Source: Demequina sp. (GTDB taxonomy: Bacteria; Actinomycetota; Actinomycetes; Actinomycetales; Demequinaceae). From it: 64,000 nucleotides of DNA. This document shows, piece after piece, positions 1-8,640 of this stretch; positions within the stretch are counted from its first letter, which is position 1, and the number at the start of each line of letters is the position of its first letter. The notes under the pieces are model-generated. The model ran no database searches. It was not told where the DNA came from and worked only from the letters and a program-made list of their open reading frames with translations. The stretch is from the NCBI RefSeq assembly GCF_016278775.1, contig NZ_JADQBF010000013.1, forward strand, positions 62,001-126,000, given 5' to 3'. Position numbers and translations under genes: made by a program.

Positions 1-560
1 TCGCGGCGCTCAAGGCGGCATTTGGCGGGCCAGACGGCACCATGACGGCAGGAAACTCGACCGCCCTTTCCGACGGAGCCGCGACCGTCTTTCTCGCCGA
101 CGCTCAGTGGGCCAAGCGCCACCACCTGTCCGCGCTCGCACGCGTGGTCGACGCCGAGGTTGCGGCCGTCGACCACCCTTCAGGCGCCGACCTGTTGCTG
201 GCCCCGGTGGCGGCGGCAGGGCGACTCATGGCACGCCAGGGCCTGTCGCTCGATGACTTCGACCTGGTAGAGATCCACGAGGCCTTCGCCTCAACCGTGC
301 TCGCCACGCTCGCGGCATGGGAGTCAGAGGACTACTGCCGCGGCGTCGGTCTCGACGGCCCGATCGGCACGCTCGACCGGAAGCGGCTCAATGTGACGGG
401 CTCTTCGCTCGCCGTGGGGCACCCCTTCGCCGCGACGGGAGCGCGCATCGTGCCCACCCTTGCCAAGTTGCTCCATCGCAAGGGAGCAGGATCGCGGGGG
501 CTCATCTCCGTGTGCGCAGCGGGCGGTCTCGGCGTCGTCGCCGTCTTGGAGGCAGTGTGA
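1..560 (+). CDS. Thiolase / acetyl-CoA acetyltransferase family protein, C-terminal part (5' truncated by window edge)
   Basis: Frame is open upstream of the ORF start (AALKAAFGGPDGTMTAGNSTALSDGAA), matching the thiolase 'TAGNSS..DGAAA' motif. Also has EIHEAFA, NVTGSSLAVGHPFAATGAR and the CAAGGLG C-terminal motif. Confidence 0.93.
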   Translation, partial: AALKAAFGGPDGTMTAGNSTALSDGAATVFLADAQWAKRHHLSALARVVDAEVAAVDHPSGADLLLAPVAAAGRLMARQGLSLDDFDLVEIHEAFASTVLATLAAWESEDYCRGVGLDGPIGTLDRKRLNVTGSSLAVGHPFAATGARIVPTLAKLLHRKGAGSRGLISVCAAGGLGVVAVLEAV

Positions 561-1906
561 TGGCCGCTCTCGAAAGGGTCTTCTACTCCCCTGCTGGCCA
601 GTCACTCGCGAAGCGAGCCGGAGTGCCGCAGGCCCAGCAGCTTCGCCGTGGCCGCACCTGGCCATCCGGGCCGATCGTGCTAGCGCCCCTGGGCTCCCCC
701 ACGCTGGTGCGCGATGCACTCATCGCGCTGGGACGCGAGTTCCACCATCCCGTGATCGACACCCCAGGAGAAACGCCACCCGGCTACGGCGCGCGCATTG
801 GAGCGATCGTCGTGGACGCGACGGACGTGTCGACTCTTGATGCCCTGGAAGGGTTGCGCGCGGTGCTCCGGCCCGCGTTGAGGTCTGTCGAGGCGTCTGG
901 GCGAGTGATCATCGTCGCCCGGCCAGCCGACGGCGACTGGGAGGCTCACGCTGTCGCGAGGAGCCTCGACGGCATCAACCGCACCGTGGGCAAGGAGCTG
1001 CGCAAGGGCGCCACCGCGAACCTGGTCTACGTTGACAAGTCGGCTAGTAGCGCCGACGTGCAATCCACTCTTGACTTCCTCCTTCAGGGCCGGTCCGCTT
1101 TTGTCGACGGCCAGTCGTGGTACGTCGGAACGAGCGGCACGGGCCCTCAGCCAACGGACCCTCCCCTCGAGGGCAGGGTCATCGTCGTGACGGGTGCGGC
1201 GCGCGGCATCGGGGCCTCCATCTCCCGCATTCTTTCCCGCGACGGCGCCACGATCGTGGCGGTCGACATCCCGGCGGCTGGTGAGTCGCTCGCCGCAGTC
1301 GCCAACGAGGTGGGGGGCACCGCGCTCCACCTTGACGTCACCGCGGCCGACGCCGGCGAGCGCATCGCCGCTCACGTTGCTCAGCGCGGTCTGCGGCTCT
1401 ACGGCATCGTCCACAACGCCGGCATCACGCGAGACAAGATGCTCGTGAACACCGACGCCGACAGGTGGTCCTCCGTATTGCAGGTCAACCTCGCGGCTCA
1501 GTTGCGCATCAACGAGGTGCTGCTCAAGAAGGGCACCGCAGGCGGACTGCAAGACGGCGGGCGCATCGTCGGCATCGCGTCCACGTCTGGCCTGGCGGGC
1601 AACAAGGGCCAGACCAACTACGCGGCCTCCAAGGCCGGCGTCGCTGGCCTTGTCGCGGCCATGGCGCCCGATCTCGCGGAGCGGGGCATCACGGTCAACG
1701 CCGTCGCCCCCGGCTTCATCGAGACCGACATGACCGCCCGCATCCCCTTTGTGCAGCGCGAGGTGTTCAGGCGCACCAACAGCTTGGCTCAAGGCGGCAG
1801 CCCAGACGACGTCGCGGAGACGATCGGCTACCTCCTTGACCCAGCGTCGGCCGGGGTTTCTGGGCAGGTCATCAGGGTGTGCGGCCAGAACCTGGTGGGC
1901 GCGTGA
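560..1906 (+). CDS. 3-oxoacyl-ACP reductase, long FabG4-type SDR with an extra N-terminal domain
   Basis: ATG overlaps the upstream stop (TGATG). C-terminal SDR domain has VTGAARGIGASIS, HNAGITRDKML, YAASKAGV and NAVAPGFIETDMT. About 200 aa N-terminal extension as in mycobacterial FabG4. Confidence 0.9.
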   Translation: MAALERVFYSPAGQSLAKRAGVPQAQQLRRGRTWPSGPIVLAPLGSPTLVRDALIALGREFHHPVIDTPGETPPGYGARIGAIVVDATDVSTLDALEGLRAVLRPALRSVEASGRVIIVARPADGDWEAHAVARSLDGINRTVGKELRKGATANLVYVDKSASSADVQSTLDFLLQGRSAFVDGQSWYVGTSGTGPQPTDPPLEGRVIVVTGAARGIGASISRILSRDGATIVAVDIPAAGESLAAVANEVGGTALHLDVTAADAGERIAAHVAQRGLRLYGIVHNAGITRDKMLVNTDADRWSSVLQVNLAAQLRINEVLLKKGTAGGLQDGGRIVGIASTSGLAGNKGQTNYAASKAGVAGLVAAMAPDLAERGITVNAVAPGFIETDMTARIPFVQREVFRRTNSLAQGGSPDDVAETIGYLLDPASAGVSGQVIRVCGQNLVGA

Positions 1907-2775
1907 TGAAGCGCGACACCGAGGTCCTATCGAGGCCGCCGCGTCTCGCACCGGCGTTCGCGCGTTCACTGATCCCCCGCTCCCGCGGCGGGTCGCCGCG
2001 CATCCCCACCCGCTCGGCCGTCATCGAGAACCTCACCCAGGACCGCGAACGCCTCGCCGCCTACGACAGGCTCACAGGGTTCACGCTGCGTGACGACGTG
2101 CCGCCGACGTGGCTGCACGTCCTGACCTTCCCGCTGCACATTCACCTGCTGTCCGATCCGGAGTCGAGCATTCGGCTACTTGGCGCGGTGCACGTGAGCA
2201 ACCGCATGACGCTACACCGGCCCGTGGGCGCAGACGAGCGGCTCACCCTCGACGTGCACCTGGACGCGCTCAGACCCCACGCGCGCGGCGCCTTGGTGGA
2301 CCTCATCGGGCAGGTGCGTGTCGACGGAGAGCCCGTGTGGGACGGGGTGAGCACCTACCTGGCTCAAGGCGTGTCCGTCGAGGGCGAGCCTCACGCCGTG
2401 GAACGCCAGCTGCACGAGCCCTCTACGCCGCACTCCCTGTGGCGACTGCCCGTCGGCCTTGGACGTGACTACCGCTCCGTATCGGGAGACCCGAATCCGA
2501 TCCACACCAGCCGCATTGCGGCCCGAGTGTTTGGTTTCCCCCGACCCATCATTCACGGCATGTGGACGCACGCGCGGGCGCTCGCCGCGATCGAACCGCG
2601 CCTGCCGCCCACCTACACGGTAGACGTGGCGTTCACCAAGCCGATCCTGTTGCCAGCCACCGTGGGGCTCACCTCCACGCCCACCGCCACCGGACACGCC
2701 GCAGCCGTCACTGATCGCACAGGCACTAAACCGCACCTGCTCATGAGCGTCGTCGGCGAGCCTCCCAACAAGTGA
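1906..2775 (+). CDS. MaoC-family (hotdog) dehydratase, HtdX-like
   Basis: ATGA overlap with the fabG-like stop. YRSVSGDPNPIHTSRIAARVFGFPRPIIHGMW is the MaoC/R-hydratase signature. Order thiolase-FabG4-MaoC matches the mycobacterial Rv0243-Rv0242c-Rv0241c block. Confidence 0.88.
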   Translation: MKRDTEVLSRPPRLAPAFARSLIPRSRGGSPRIPTRSAVIENLTQDRERLAAYDRLTGFTLRDDVPPTWLHVLTFPLHIHLLSDPESSIRLLGAVHVSNRMTLHRPVGADERLTLDVHLDALRPHARGALVDLIGQVRVDGEPVWDGVSTYLAQGVSVEGEPHAVERQLHEPSTPHSLWRLPVGLGRDYRSVSGDPNPIHTSRIAARVFGFPRPIIHGMWTHARALAAIEPRLPPTYTVDVAFTKPILLPATVGLTSTPTATGHAAAVTDRTGTKPHLLMSVVGEPPNK

Positions 2776-2780
2776 AGTAC

Positions 2781-2790
2781 CGAGTACTCG
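2781..2790. promoter_or_regulatory. 10-bp perfect palindrome CGAGTACTCG upstream of the acyl-CoA ligase gene; possible operator
   Basis: Direct reading: cgagtactcg in the short gap between the MaoC stop and the ligase start. Confidence 0.25.
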
Positions 2791-2825
2791 ACAATCCCCC
2801 TACCCCCATAGATCCATCAACGAGG

Positions 2826-4565
2826 ATGGTGAAGAGCATGACCACCGCACACGCACTCCCCAGCAACAACCCCGTCGGCGACCAAGAGCGCCCCTGGTAC
2901 GACTTCTACCCGCCGGAGGTTTCGCGCCGCATCCCTGACCTGACTGAGTTGTCCCTCTCGGACATGGTGCGGGATACCGCGCAGCGTCACGGCGATGCGA
3001 TCGCCTTCTCCAACCTGGGAGGCACCCTCAGTTTCGACGAGGTCGATCAGCTCGCAAGCGACTTCGCCAGCTTCCTCCAGGCGGACCTGGGCCTGGTCAA
3101 GGGGGACCGCATCGTCATCCAGATGCCGAACCTGCTCCAGTACCCCGTGGCGCTCTTCGGCGCGTTGCGCGCCGGGCTGATCGTGGTCAACGCCAATCCT
3201 CTTTACACGTATCACGAGCTATCCCGCGTCGTCTCCGACGCGCGCCCCCGCGCGATCGTGGTGCTCGCAAACTTCGCGGACAAGGTGGAGCTCGTGCTTC
3301 CCGGCAGCACCATCGAGCACGTGATCGTCACCCAAGTGGCCGATCTGTTGTCCCAACCGCGCCGCAGCCTCATCAACTTCGCCGCGGCAAAGATCAAGAA
3401 GATGGTTCCCGACTACAACATCCCCCAAGCGGTGACGTTCCGCGATGCGCTCGCACTTGGTAGGGAGGCCCCCTTCTCAGACCCTGGCGTGGTGCCAGGC
3501 GACGTCGCCTTCTTGCAATACACCGGAGGAACGACGGGAGGAGCAAAGGCCGCGGTCCTCACCCACTGGAACCTGCTGAACAATCAGGAACAGTTCATGG
3601 GCCAGGTGCGCAATACGTTGGGCGAGGAGCGGCAATCGACCGTGATCGCAGCGCTGCCGCTCTATCACGTGTTCGCCCTCACCGTGAACTGCTTGGGCTT
3701 CTTCCGGTTTGGCGCTCACAACGTGCTTGTCACCAATCCGCGCGACATGCCGGGATTCGTGAAGACGCTCAAGCAGACGCGTCCTGATGGCCTGATTCTT
3801 GTCAGTACGCTGGCGGGCGCGCTGCTCGATACGCCCGGCTTCGCGGACGTAGACCTGAGCGATTGCCGCATCACGGTGGCGGGAGGCATGGCCGTGCGCT
3901 CCTCGGTGGCGGAGCGCTGGAGGGCCGCCACTGGAGCCGACATCATTGAGGGCTATGGCCTCACGGAGGCCTCCCCTGTGGTCAGCGTCAACCCCACCCA
4001 CATGCCGCCCCGCGTCGGGACCATCGGGGTGCCGCTTCCATCGACGGACGTCATGATCTTGGACGACGACCGCAAGCCCGTGCCCGCCGGTTCGCCCGGC
4101 GAGCTCGCTGTCAGGGGCCCACAAGTGATGCAGGGGTACTGGAACCGCCCGGAAGAGACGGCTGAGGCTCTCACCGACGACGGCTGGCTCCTCACAGGCG
4201 ACATCGCTGTCATGTCGGAGGATGGCTTCCTCACCATCGTGGATCGCAAGAAGGAGATGATCCTGGTGTCGGGGTTCAACGTGTATCCCGCGGAGATTGA
4301 GGAGGCCGCGATGCTCCATCCTGGAGTGGCAGAGGCGGGCGCCATTGCCGTGCCAGATGAGCACACCGGGGAGCTGCCCAAACTGTTCGTGTCCCGCCGC
4401 GATCCTGACCTGACCGAAGAGGAGCTGCAGCGTCACCTCAAGGAGCACCTGGCGGGGTACAAGCGCCCCAGGTACATCGTGTTTCTCGAGGAGCTTCCTA
4501 AGACCAACGTGGGCAAGGTGCTCCGACGAGCCCTCGTGGAGGCGGACGACGCTGGGGCCAGGTAG
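2826..4565 (+). CDS. Long-chain fatty-acid-CoA ligase (AMP-binding, FadD-like)
   Basis: FLQYTGGTTGGAKAAVLTH, EGYGLTEASPVV, DGWLLTGD and the C-terminal PKTNVGKVLRRAL. Start uncertain (2826 or 2838). Confidence 0.93.
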   Translation: MVKSMTTAHALPSNNPVGDQERPWYDFYPPEVSRRIPDLTELSLSDMVRDTAQRHGDAIAFSNLGGTLSFDEVDQLASDFASFLQADLGLVKGDRIVIQMPNLLQYPVALFGALRAGLIVVNANPLYTYHELSRVVSDARPRAIVVLANFADKVELVLPGSTIEHVIVTQVADLLSQPRRSLINFAAAKIKKMVPDYNIPQAVTFRDALALGREAPFSDPGVVPGDVAFLQYTGGTTGGAKAAVLTHWNLLNNQEQFMGQVRNTLGEERQSTVIAALPLYHVFALTVNCLGFFRFGAHNVLVTNPRDMPGFVKTLKQTRPDGLILVSTLAGALLDTPGFADVDLSDCRITVAGGMAVRSSVAERWRAATGADIIEGYGLTEASPVVSVNPTHMPPRVGTIGVPLPSTDVMILDDDRKPVPAGSPGELAVRGPQVMQGYWNRPEETAEALTDDGWLLTGDIAVMSEDGFLTIVDRKKEMILVSGFNVYPAEIEEAAMLHPGVAEAGAIAVPDEHTGELPKLFVSRRDPDLTEEELQRHLKEHLAGYKRPRYIVFLEELPKTNVGKVLRRALVEADDAGAR

Positions 4566-4594
4566 TCACCGACGCGGCGGACACTATGGGGGCG

Positions 4595-5146
4595 CTACGG
4601 CCGTATGCAGGCGACGCCCTTGGCGAGTGACTCCTGCGCGTTCAGCACTCGCTGATTGCGGCTGCCACGGAACGCCAACGAAAGGTCCCGCTGCGACTCC
4701 TCAAAGCGACCCTCGCACAATACGTCGACCTCGGCCAGTAGCGCGCGCTTGTCATCCGAGTCGGCGATCAACTCCTCGAACGTGTAGCCACTCCAGCACC
4801 ACACGTCCTTGGTGTGACCGAACTCGGCGCGCAGCCTGCCCACCACCTCAAGGCACACTTGAGTGTTGAGGAACGGCTCGCCTCCCAGGATGGACAGCCC
4901 CTGCACTGACTCGTGAGCGAGGTCGGCCATGATGCGGTCTCCCAGTTGGTCCGTGTAGGGCTGCCCCAGCCGGAAACTCCACGCCTCCTCGTTGAAGCAC
5001 CCCTCGCACTTGAACAGGCACCCGGCCACGTAGAGGCTGCAGCGCACGCCCTCACCGTCGACAAAGGAGAAGGGCTTGTAGTCGGCCACATAGCTATGGC
5101 TGACCTTCTCGGCCTTCCATAGCCTCGGAATCGGTGTGAGCGGCAT
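4595..5146 (-). CDS. nrdG: Anaerobic ribonucleoside-triphosphate reductase activating protein
   Basis: Radical-SAM cysteines CLFKCEGCFNEE, GLSILGGEPFLN and adjacency to nrdD. Confidence 0.94.
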   Translation of the reverse strand: MPLTPIPRLWKAEKVSHSYVADYKPFSFVDGEGVRCSLYVAGCLFKCEGCFNEEAWSFRLGQPYTDQLGDRIMADLAHESVQGLSILGGEPFLNTQVCLEVVGRLRAEFGHTKDVWCWSGYTFEELIADSDDKRALLAEVDVLCEGRFEESQRDLSLAFRGSRNQRVLNAQESLAKGVACIRP

Positions 5147-5157
5147 GACGCTCGGCC

Positions 5158-7386
5158 CTACTCGAGTGCTGACAGCGGCACTCGCACGTCGCCAGACATG
5201 TGCTTGACGCGTGCCGCGATCTCCGTGTGCCTGCCGTGAACCATGGGCCGCTGCTGGGGGTTACCCAGGTAGCCGCAGGTGCGCTTGACCACGTCACACG
5301 TGCGCGGGTCCTCGTTGCCGCACGACGGGCACGCGAAGCCGCGCGCCGTCGGATCGAAGTCGCCAGCGTAGCCGCACTCGTAGCAACGGTCGATGGGCGT
5401 GTTCGTGCCCAGGTAGCCGACGCGGTCGTACGAGTAGTCCCACACGGCCTCAAGTGCCTTGGGGTTCTGCTGCAGCACCGGGTACTCGCAGTAGTGAATG
5501 AACCCTCCGGAGGTGTACGGGGCGTACTCCGCCTCGAAGTCGAGCTTCTCGAAGGGCGTGGGGCTCTTGCGCACGTCGTAGTGGAAGCTGTTCGTGTAGT
5601 AGTCCTTGTCCGTGATGTCAGCGACCGATCCGAAGCGTTCCTTGTCGAGGCGGCAGAACCGGTCCGTGAGGCTCTCGCTCGGTGTCGAGTACACACTCAC
5701 CCGATAGCCCGAGTCCGCTGTCCACTCCTTGGCGTGAGACTGGAGTGAATCCAGCACACTCAGCGTGAGTTGCTTGGCCTCGGGGTTGCTCTCCCACTCC
5801 GGCCCGAAGAAGGCCGTCGCGACCTCGTACAGGCCGATGTAGCCGAGCGAAACCGTGGCACGCCCATCCTTGAAGAGGGTGTCGACCTTGTCCAGCGGGC
5901 CGAGCCGCTTGCCGAACGCGCCGTGCACATAGAGGATCGGCGCGTTTCCTGGCACGGCCTCCTTACACCGCTGCACGCGGAACATGATGGCATCGTGCAT
6001 CGTCGCCAGACGCTCCTCGAGCAACGCCCAGAACACGCCCACGTCTCCCTCTGACTCGAGAGCGATGCGAGGGAGGTTGAGGGTCACGACGCCAAGATTC
6101 ATTCGACCCTCGACCCTGTCGTCACCGTCCTCGTCCTCCCAACCCTGCAGGAACGAGCGGCAGCCCATCGGCGCCTTGAACGAGCCCGTGAGTTCGACGA
6201 TCTTGTCGTAGTTGAGCACGTCTGGGTACATGCGCTTGGTGGCGCACTCGACCGCGAGCTCCTTGATGTCGTAGTTCGGGTCCCCCGCCTTGCGGTTGAG
6301 GCCCTCCTTGATGGTGAACAGCAACTTGGGGAAGATCGCGGTGCGGCCCTCCTTGCCGAGCCCGCGCAAGCGGTTCTGCAGGATGGCTCGCTGAATCTCC
6401 TTCTCGTACCAACCGGTGCCCAGGCCGAATCCGAGCGACGTGAACGGCGTCTGTCCGTTTGACGTGAAGAGCGTGTTGATCTCGTATTCGAGCGACTGCA
6501 TCGCGTCGTAAATGTCCTTGCGCGTCTTCGCCTTGGCGTACTCGCGTTGGCGCTCCTCGCCTTCTATCCACTCGTGGGCGTCGGCCTCGTGCTTCGCATA
6601 GTTCATGGCCGCGTAGGGAGCGAGCAGTTCGTCGATGCGGTTGACGGTGCAGCCGCCGTACTGGCTGGAGGACACGTTCGCGATGATCTGGGAGATCTGG
6701 GCGGTCGCCGTACCAATCGACCGAGGAGTGTCCACCTGAGCGTTGCCGATCCTGAAACCCTTGGAGAGCATCGACTCGAAGTCGATGAGGCAGCAGTTGG
6801 TCATCGGCGCATAGGGGTGGTAGTCGAGGTCGTGGTAGTGGATGTCGCCCTTTTGGTGGGCGTTCGCCACGTGCGCGGGGAGCATGCGCAGGCCGATGGC
6901 CTTGCCCACCGTGCCTGCAGTCAGGTCGCGCTGGGTGTTGAACACCTCGGCATCCTTGTTGGCGTTCTCGTTGACGACGCTCGAGTCCTTGTCCAGCAAC
7001 TTGATGATCGAGTGATTGAGGTCCGTTGCCTTACTGCGCGCGAAGTCGCGCTGCACGCGGTAGTCGATGTACGCCTGGGCGACCTCGTACTCTCGGGCCT
7101 CGAGCAGCACGTGTTCCACGACCGACTGGATCTCGTAGATCTTGACCTCGCCGATGTAGCGCTCGGCGAGCTCCTGGTCGACGCGCTTCACGAGCTGAGA
7201 GATCGACCGCTTGTGCATCGCGCCTAGCTCACCGTGGACCGCCTCGAACGCCTTCGTCAGTGCGGCGCCGATGCGGCCGTCCTCAAAGCGCAGCGTGCGC
7301 CCGTCACGCTTGACCACGGACAGGGTAGGTTGCCCGCTCGCGGCAGCAGCTCGTGAGGTCGTGTTGTCCAGGTCCGTGATGCTCAT
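5158..7386 (-). CDS. nrdD: Anaerobic (class III) ribonucleoside-triphosphate reductase
   Basis: ATP-cone N-terminus (VVKRDGRTLRFEDGRI), glycyl-radical motif RTCGYLGNP, and Zn-type cysteines CYECG/CPSCG. Start set at MSITDLD, preceded by GGAGGAGAG. Confidence 0.96.
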   Translation of the reverse strand: MSITDLDNTTSRAAAASGQPTLSVVKRDGRTLRFEDGRIGAALTKAFEAVHGELGAMHKRSISQLVKRVDQELAERYIGEVKIYEIQSVVEHVLLEAREYEVAQAYIDYRVQRDFARSKATDLNHSIIKLLDKDSSVVNENANKDAEVFNTQRDLTAGTVGKAIGLRMLPAHVANAHQKGDIHYHDLDYHPYAPMTNCCLIDFESMLSKGFRIGNAQVDTPRSIGTATAQISQIIANVSSSQYGGCTVNRIDELLAPYAAMNYAKHEADAHEWIEGEERQREYAKAKTRKDIYDAMQSLEYEINTLFTSNGQTPFTSLGFGLGTGWYEKEIQRAILQNRLRGLGKEGRTAIFPKLLFTIKEGLNRKAGDPNYDIKELAVECATKRMYPDVLNYDKIVELTGSFKAPMGCRSFLQGWEDEDGDDRVEGRMNLGVVTLNLPRIALESEGDVGVFWALLEERLATMHDAIMFRVQRCKEAVPGNAPILYVHGAFGKRLGPLDKVDTLFKDGRATVSLGYIGLYEVATAFFGPEWESNPEAKQLTLSVLDSLQSHAKEWTADSGYRVSVYSTPSESLTDRFCRLDKERFGSVADITDKDYYTNSFHYDVRKSPTPFEKLDFEAEYAPYTSGGFIHYCEYPVLQQNPKALEAVWDYSYDRVGYLGTNTPIDRCYECGYAGDFDPTARGFACPSCGNEDPRTCDVVKRTCGYLGNPQQRPMVHGRHTEIAARVKHMSGDVRVPLSALE

Positions 7387-7455
7387 CGCTCTCCTCCGTC
7401 GTTCGAATCCGCCCCGGGGGTTTGCCTCCGCGTGCAGCCTGTGCGTCCGCAGAAC

Positions 7456-7469
7456 CACTACATCTAGTG
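7456..7469 (-). promoter_or_regulatory. NrdR-like box 1 (CACTA-CATC-TAGTG) upstream of nrdD
   Basis: Perfect inverted CACTA-N4-TAGTG, similar to the NrdR-box consensus, located upstream of an RNR gene. Confidence 0.8.
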
Positions 7470-7487
7470 CGGCAGGCGGAAATCACA

Positions 7488-7501
7488 CACTAGATCTGGT
7501 A
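7488..7501 (-). promoter_or_regulatory. NrdR-like box 2 (CACTA-GATC-TGGTA) upstream of nrdD
   Basis: One mismatch from perfect CACTA-N4-TAGTG. Starts exactly 32 bp (about three helical turns) from box 1. Confidence 0.78.
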
Positions 7502-7514
7502 TCTCACGGTGGCT

Positions 7515-7528
7515 GGGACCTTGGTCCC
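7515..7528. promoter_or_regulatory. Perfect 14-bp palindrome GGGACCTTGGTCCC; candidate DosR/DevR-like activator box upstream of nrdD
   Basis: Direct reading. 22 nt separate it from a minus-strand TAGTGT -10-like hexamer (7487-7492). 12 of 14 positions agree with the DosR core GGGACTWWAGTCCC. Confidence 0.5.
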
Positions 7529-7540
7529 TGGACCGCCTCG

Positions 7541-8629
7541 TCAGCGCAACCGAGCGCGCTCCGCTACGCCCTGGATCCTCAGGCCAAGCAGCGGATCGAA
7601 CATCGCACCGGTCGCGCTCATCACCACGTCTGCACCGGCGTGTCGCATTGCCGCGTAGTCCTCTTGGGTGCGCACACCGCCCACGCCGACGATCGTGAAG
7701 TCATCGCTGCCGCGGTCACGGAGCGTCGCCAAGCGCCCGGCCATCTCGAGGCCCGCCCATGCGATCGCCGCACCACACACGCCACCCACGTCACGGCCCT
7801 GACCTGGAAGCGCCTGGCGGCCGTCACGACCCACCAGATGGGCGGACATCGTGTTGACGGCCGCATACCCTTGGACGATTCCTCTTGTGGCGGCCACCAA
7901 CCGTGCCAAGGGCGGGTCGTCACGAAAGTAGGCCAACTTGAGGAGCAACGGCAGTTCGCCCACTGCCGTCTTCACCGCATCGACAATCTTGACCACCGTC
8001 GGCGTGTCGAAACACAACAGGTCGGTGGCGCCCTCATTGGGGCAGCTGATGTTGAGCTCGAGGACGCGCACACCCGTCTCTGCAACCAGGGTTGCCGCGC
8101 GTACGTGGTCGGCAATGTAGGCCTTCTCGCGATCGGTGGCGCCTGAGTCGGGGCGCGTCCCCTGGAACGAACCGACGAGCACCTGACCCGTCCCGGCCGA
8201 CCTCACCGCGGCCGCCATGTCTGGCTGCCACTCGTCTGGGTCTCGCGACGGCACCCCGAAGGAGTTGGTCACGCTCGTCACGTGCCGGAAGTCGTCGTCC
8301 GCCAATACCGGATGCTCGGCCCGCTCGACGGTCAATTGACCGTCGACATGCACCGCGAGCGTGTTGGGGAACGGATGAGCAGGATGGGCTCTGGTTCGGA
8401 CCGTCTTGTAGACGTTGATGTCGTATCCGTGCCGGAAGGCCGCCGCACAGAATGCGGCATTGAGCAGCGGCCCTGCGGGTATGCCGAAGGGACGACCCAC
8501 GGAGTGCCCCAGAAAGGTCGCCTGCGCATTCCCTGCATACACGTACGGGGAAGGCTCGCAGAACACCCCAAAGGGGCCATGCGCGTAATTGTCCTCGTAC
8601 GTGCGCAACGGATCATAGAAGGGGATCAT
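7541..8629 (-). CDS. Dihydroorotate dehydrogenase-like flavoprotein (non-canonical PyrD family member)
   Basis: GIPAGPLLNAA, VYKTVRTR, LELNISCPNEG and GVGGVRTQEDYAAMRHAGADVVMSATGAM (DHODH TIM-barrel motifs). Start could be 8650. Confidence 0.78.
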   Translation of the reverse strand: MIPFYDPLRTYEDNYAHGPFGVFCEPSPYVYAGNAQATFLGHSVGRPFGIPAGPLLNAAFCAAAFRHGYDINVYKTVRTRAHPAHPFPNTLAVHVDGQLTVERAEHPVLADDDFRHVTSVTNSFGVPSRDPDEWQPDMAAAVRSAGTGQVLVGSFQGTRPDSGATDREKAYIADHVRAATLVAETGVRVLELNISCPNEGATDLLCFDTPTVVKIVDAVKTAVGELPLLLKLAYFRDDPPLARLVAATRGIVQGYAAVNTMSAHLVGRDGRQALPGQGRDVGGVCGAAIAWAGLEMAGRLATLRDRGSDDFTIVGVGGVRTQEDYAAMRHAGADVVMSATGAMFDPLLGLRIQGVAERARLR

Positions 8630-8640
8630 TTCCCCCGACG

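Noticed and set aside
680-1969. Long antisense ORFs (e.g. 680..1969 -, 3477..4448 -, 10724..11902 -, 38383..39534 -, 62550..63797 -)
   Set aside because: They lie opposite well-identified genes, have low-complexity Arg/His/Gly-rich composition and no family motifs. They are typical high-GC shadow ORFs.
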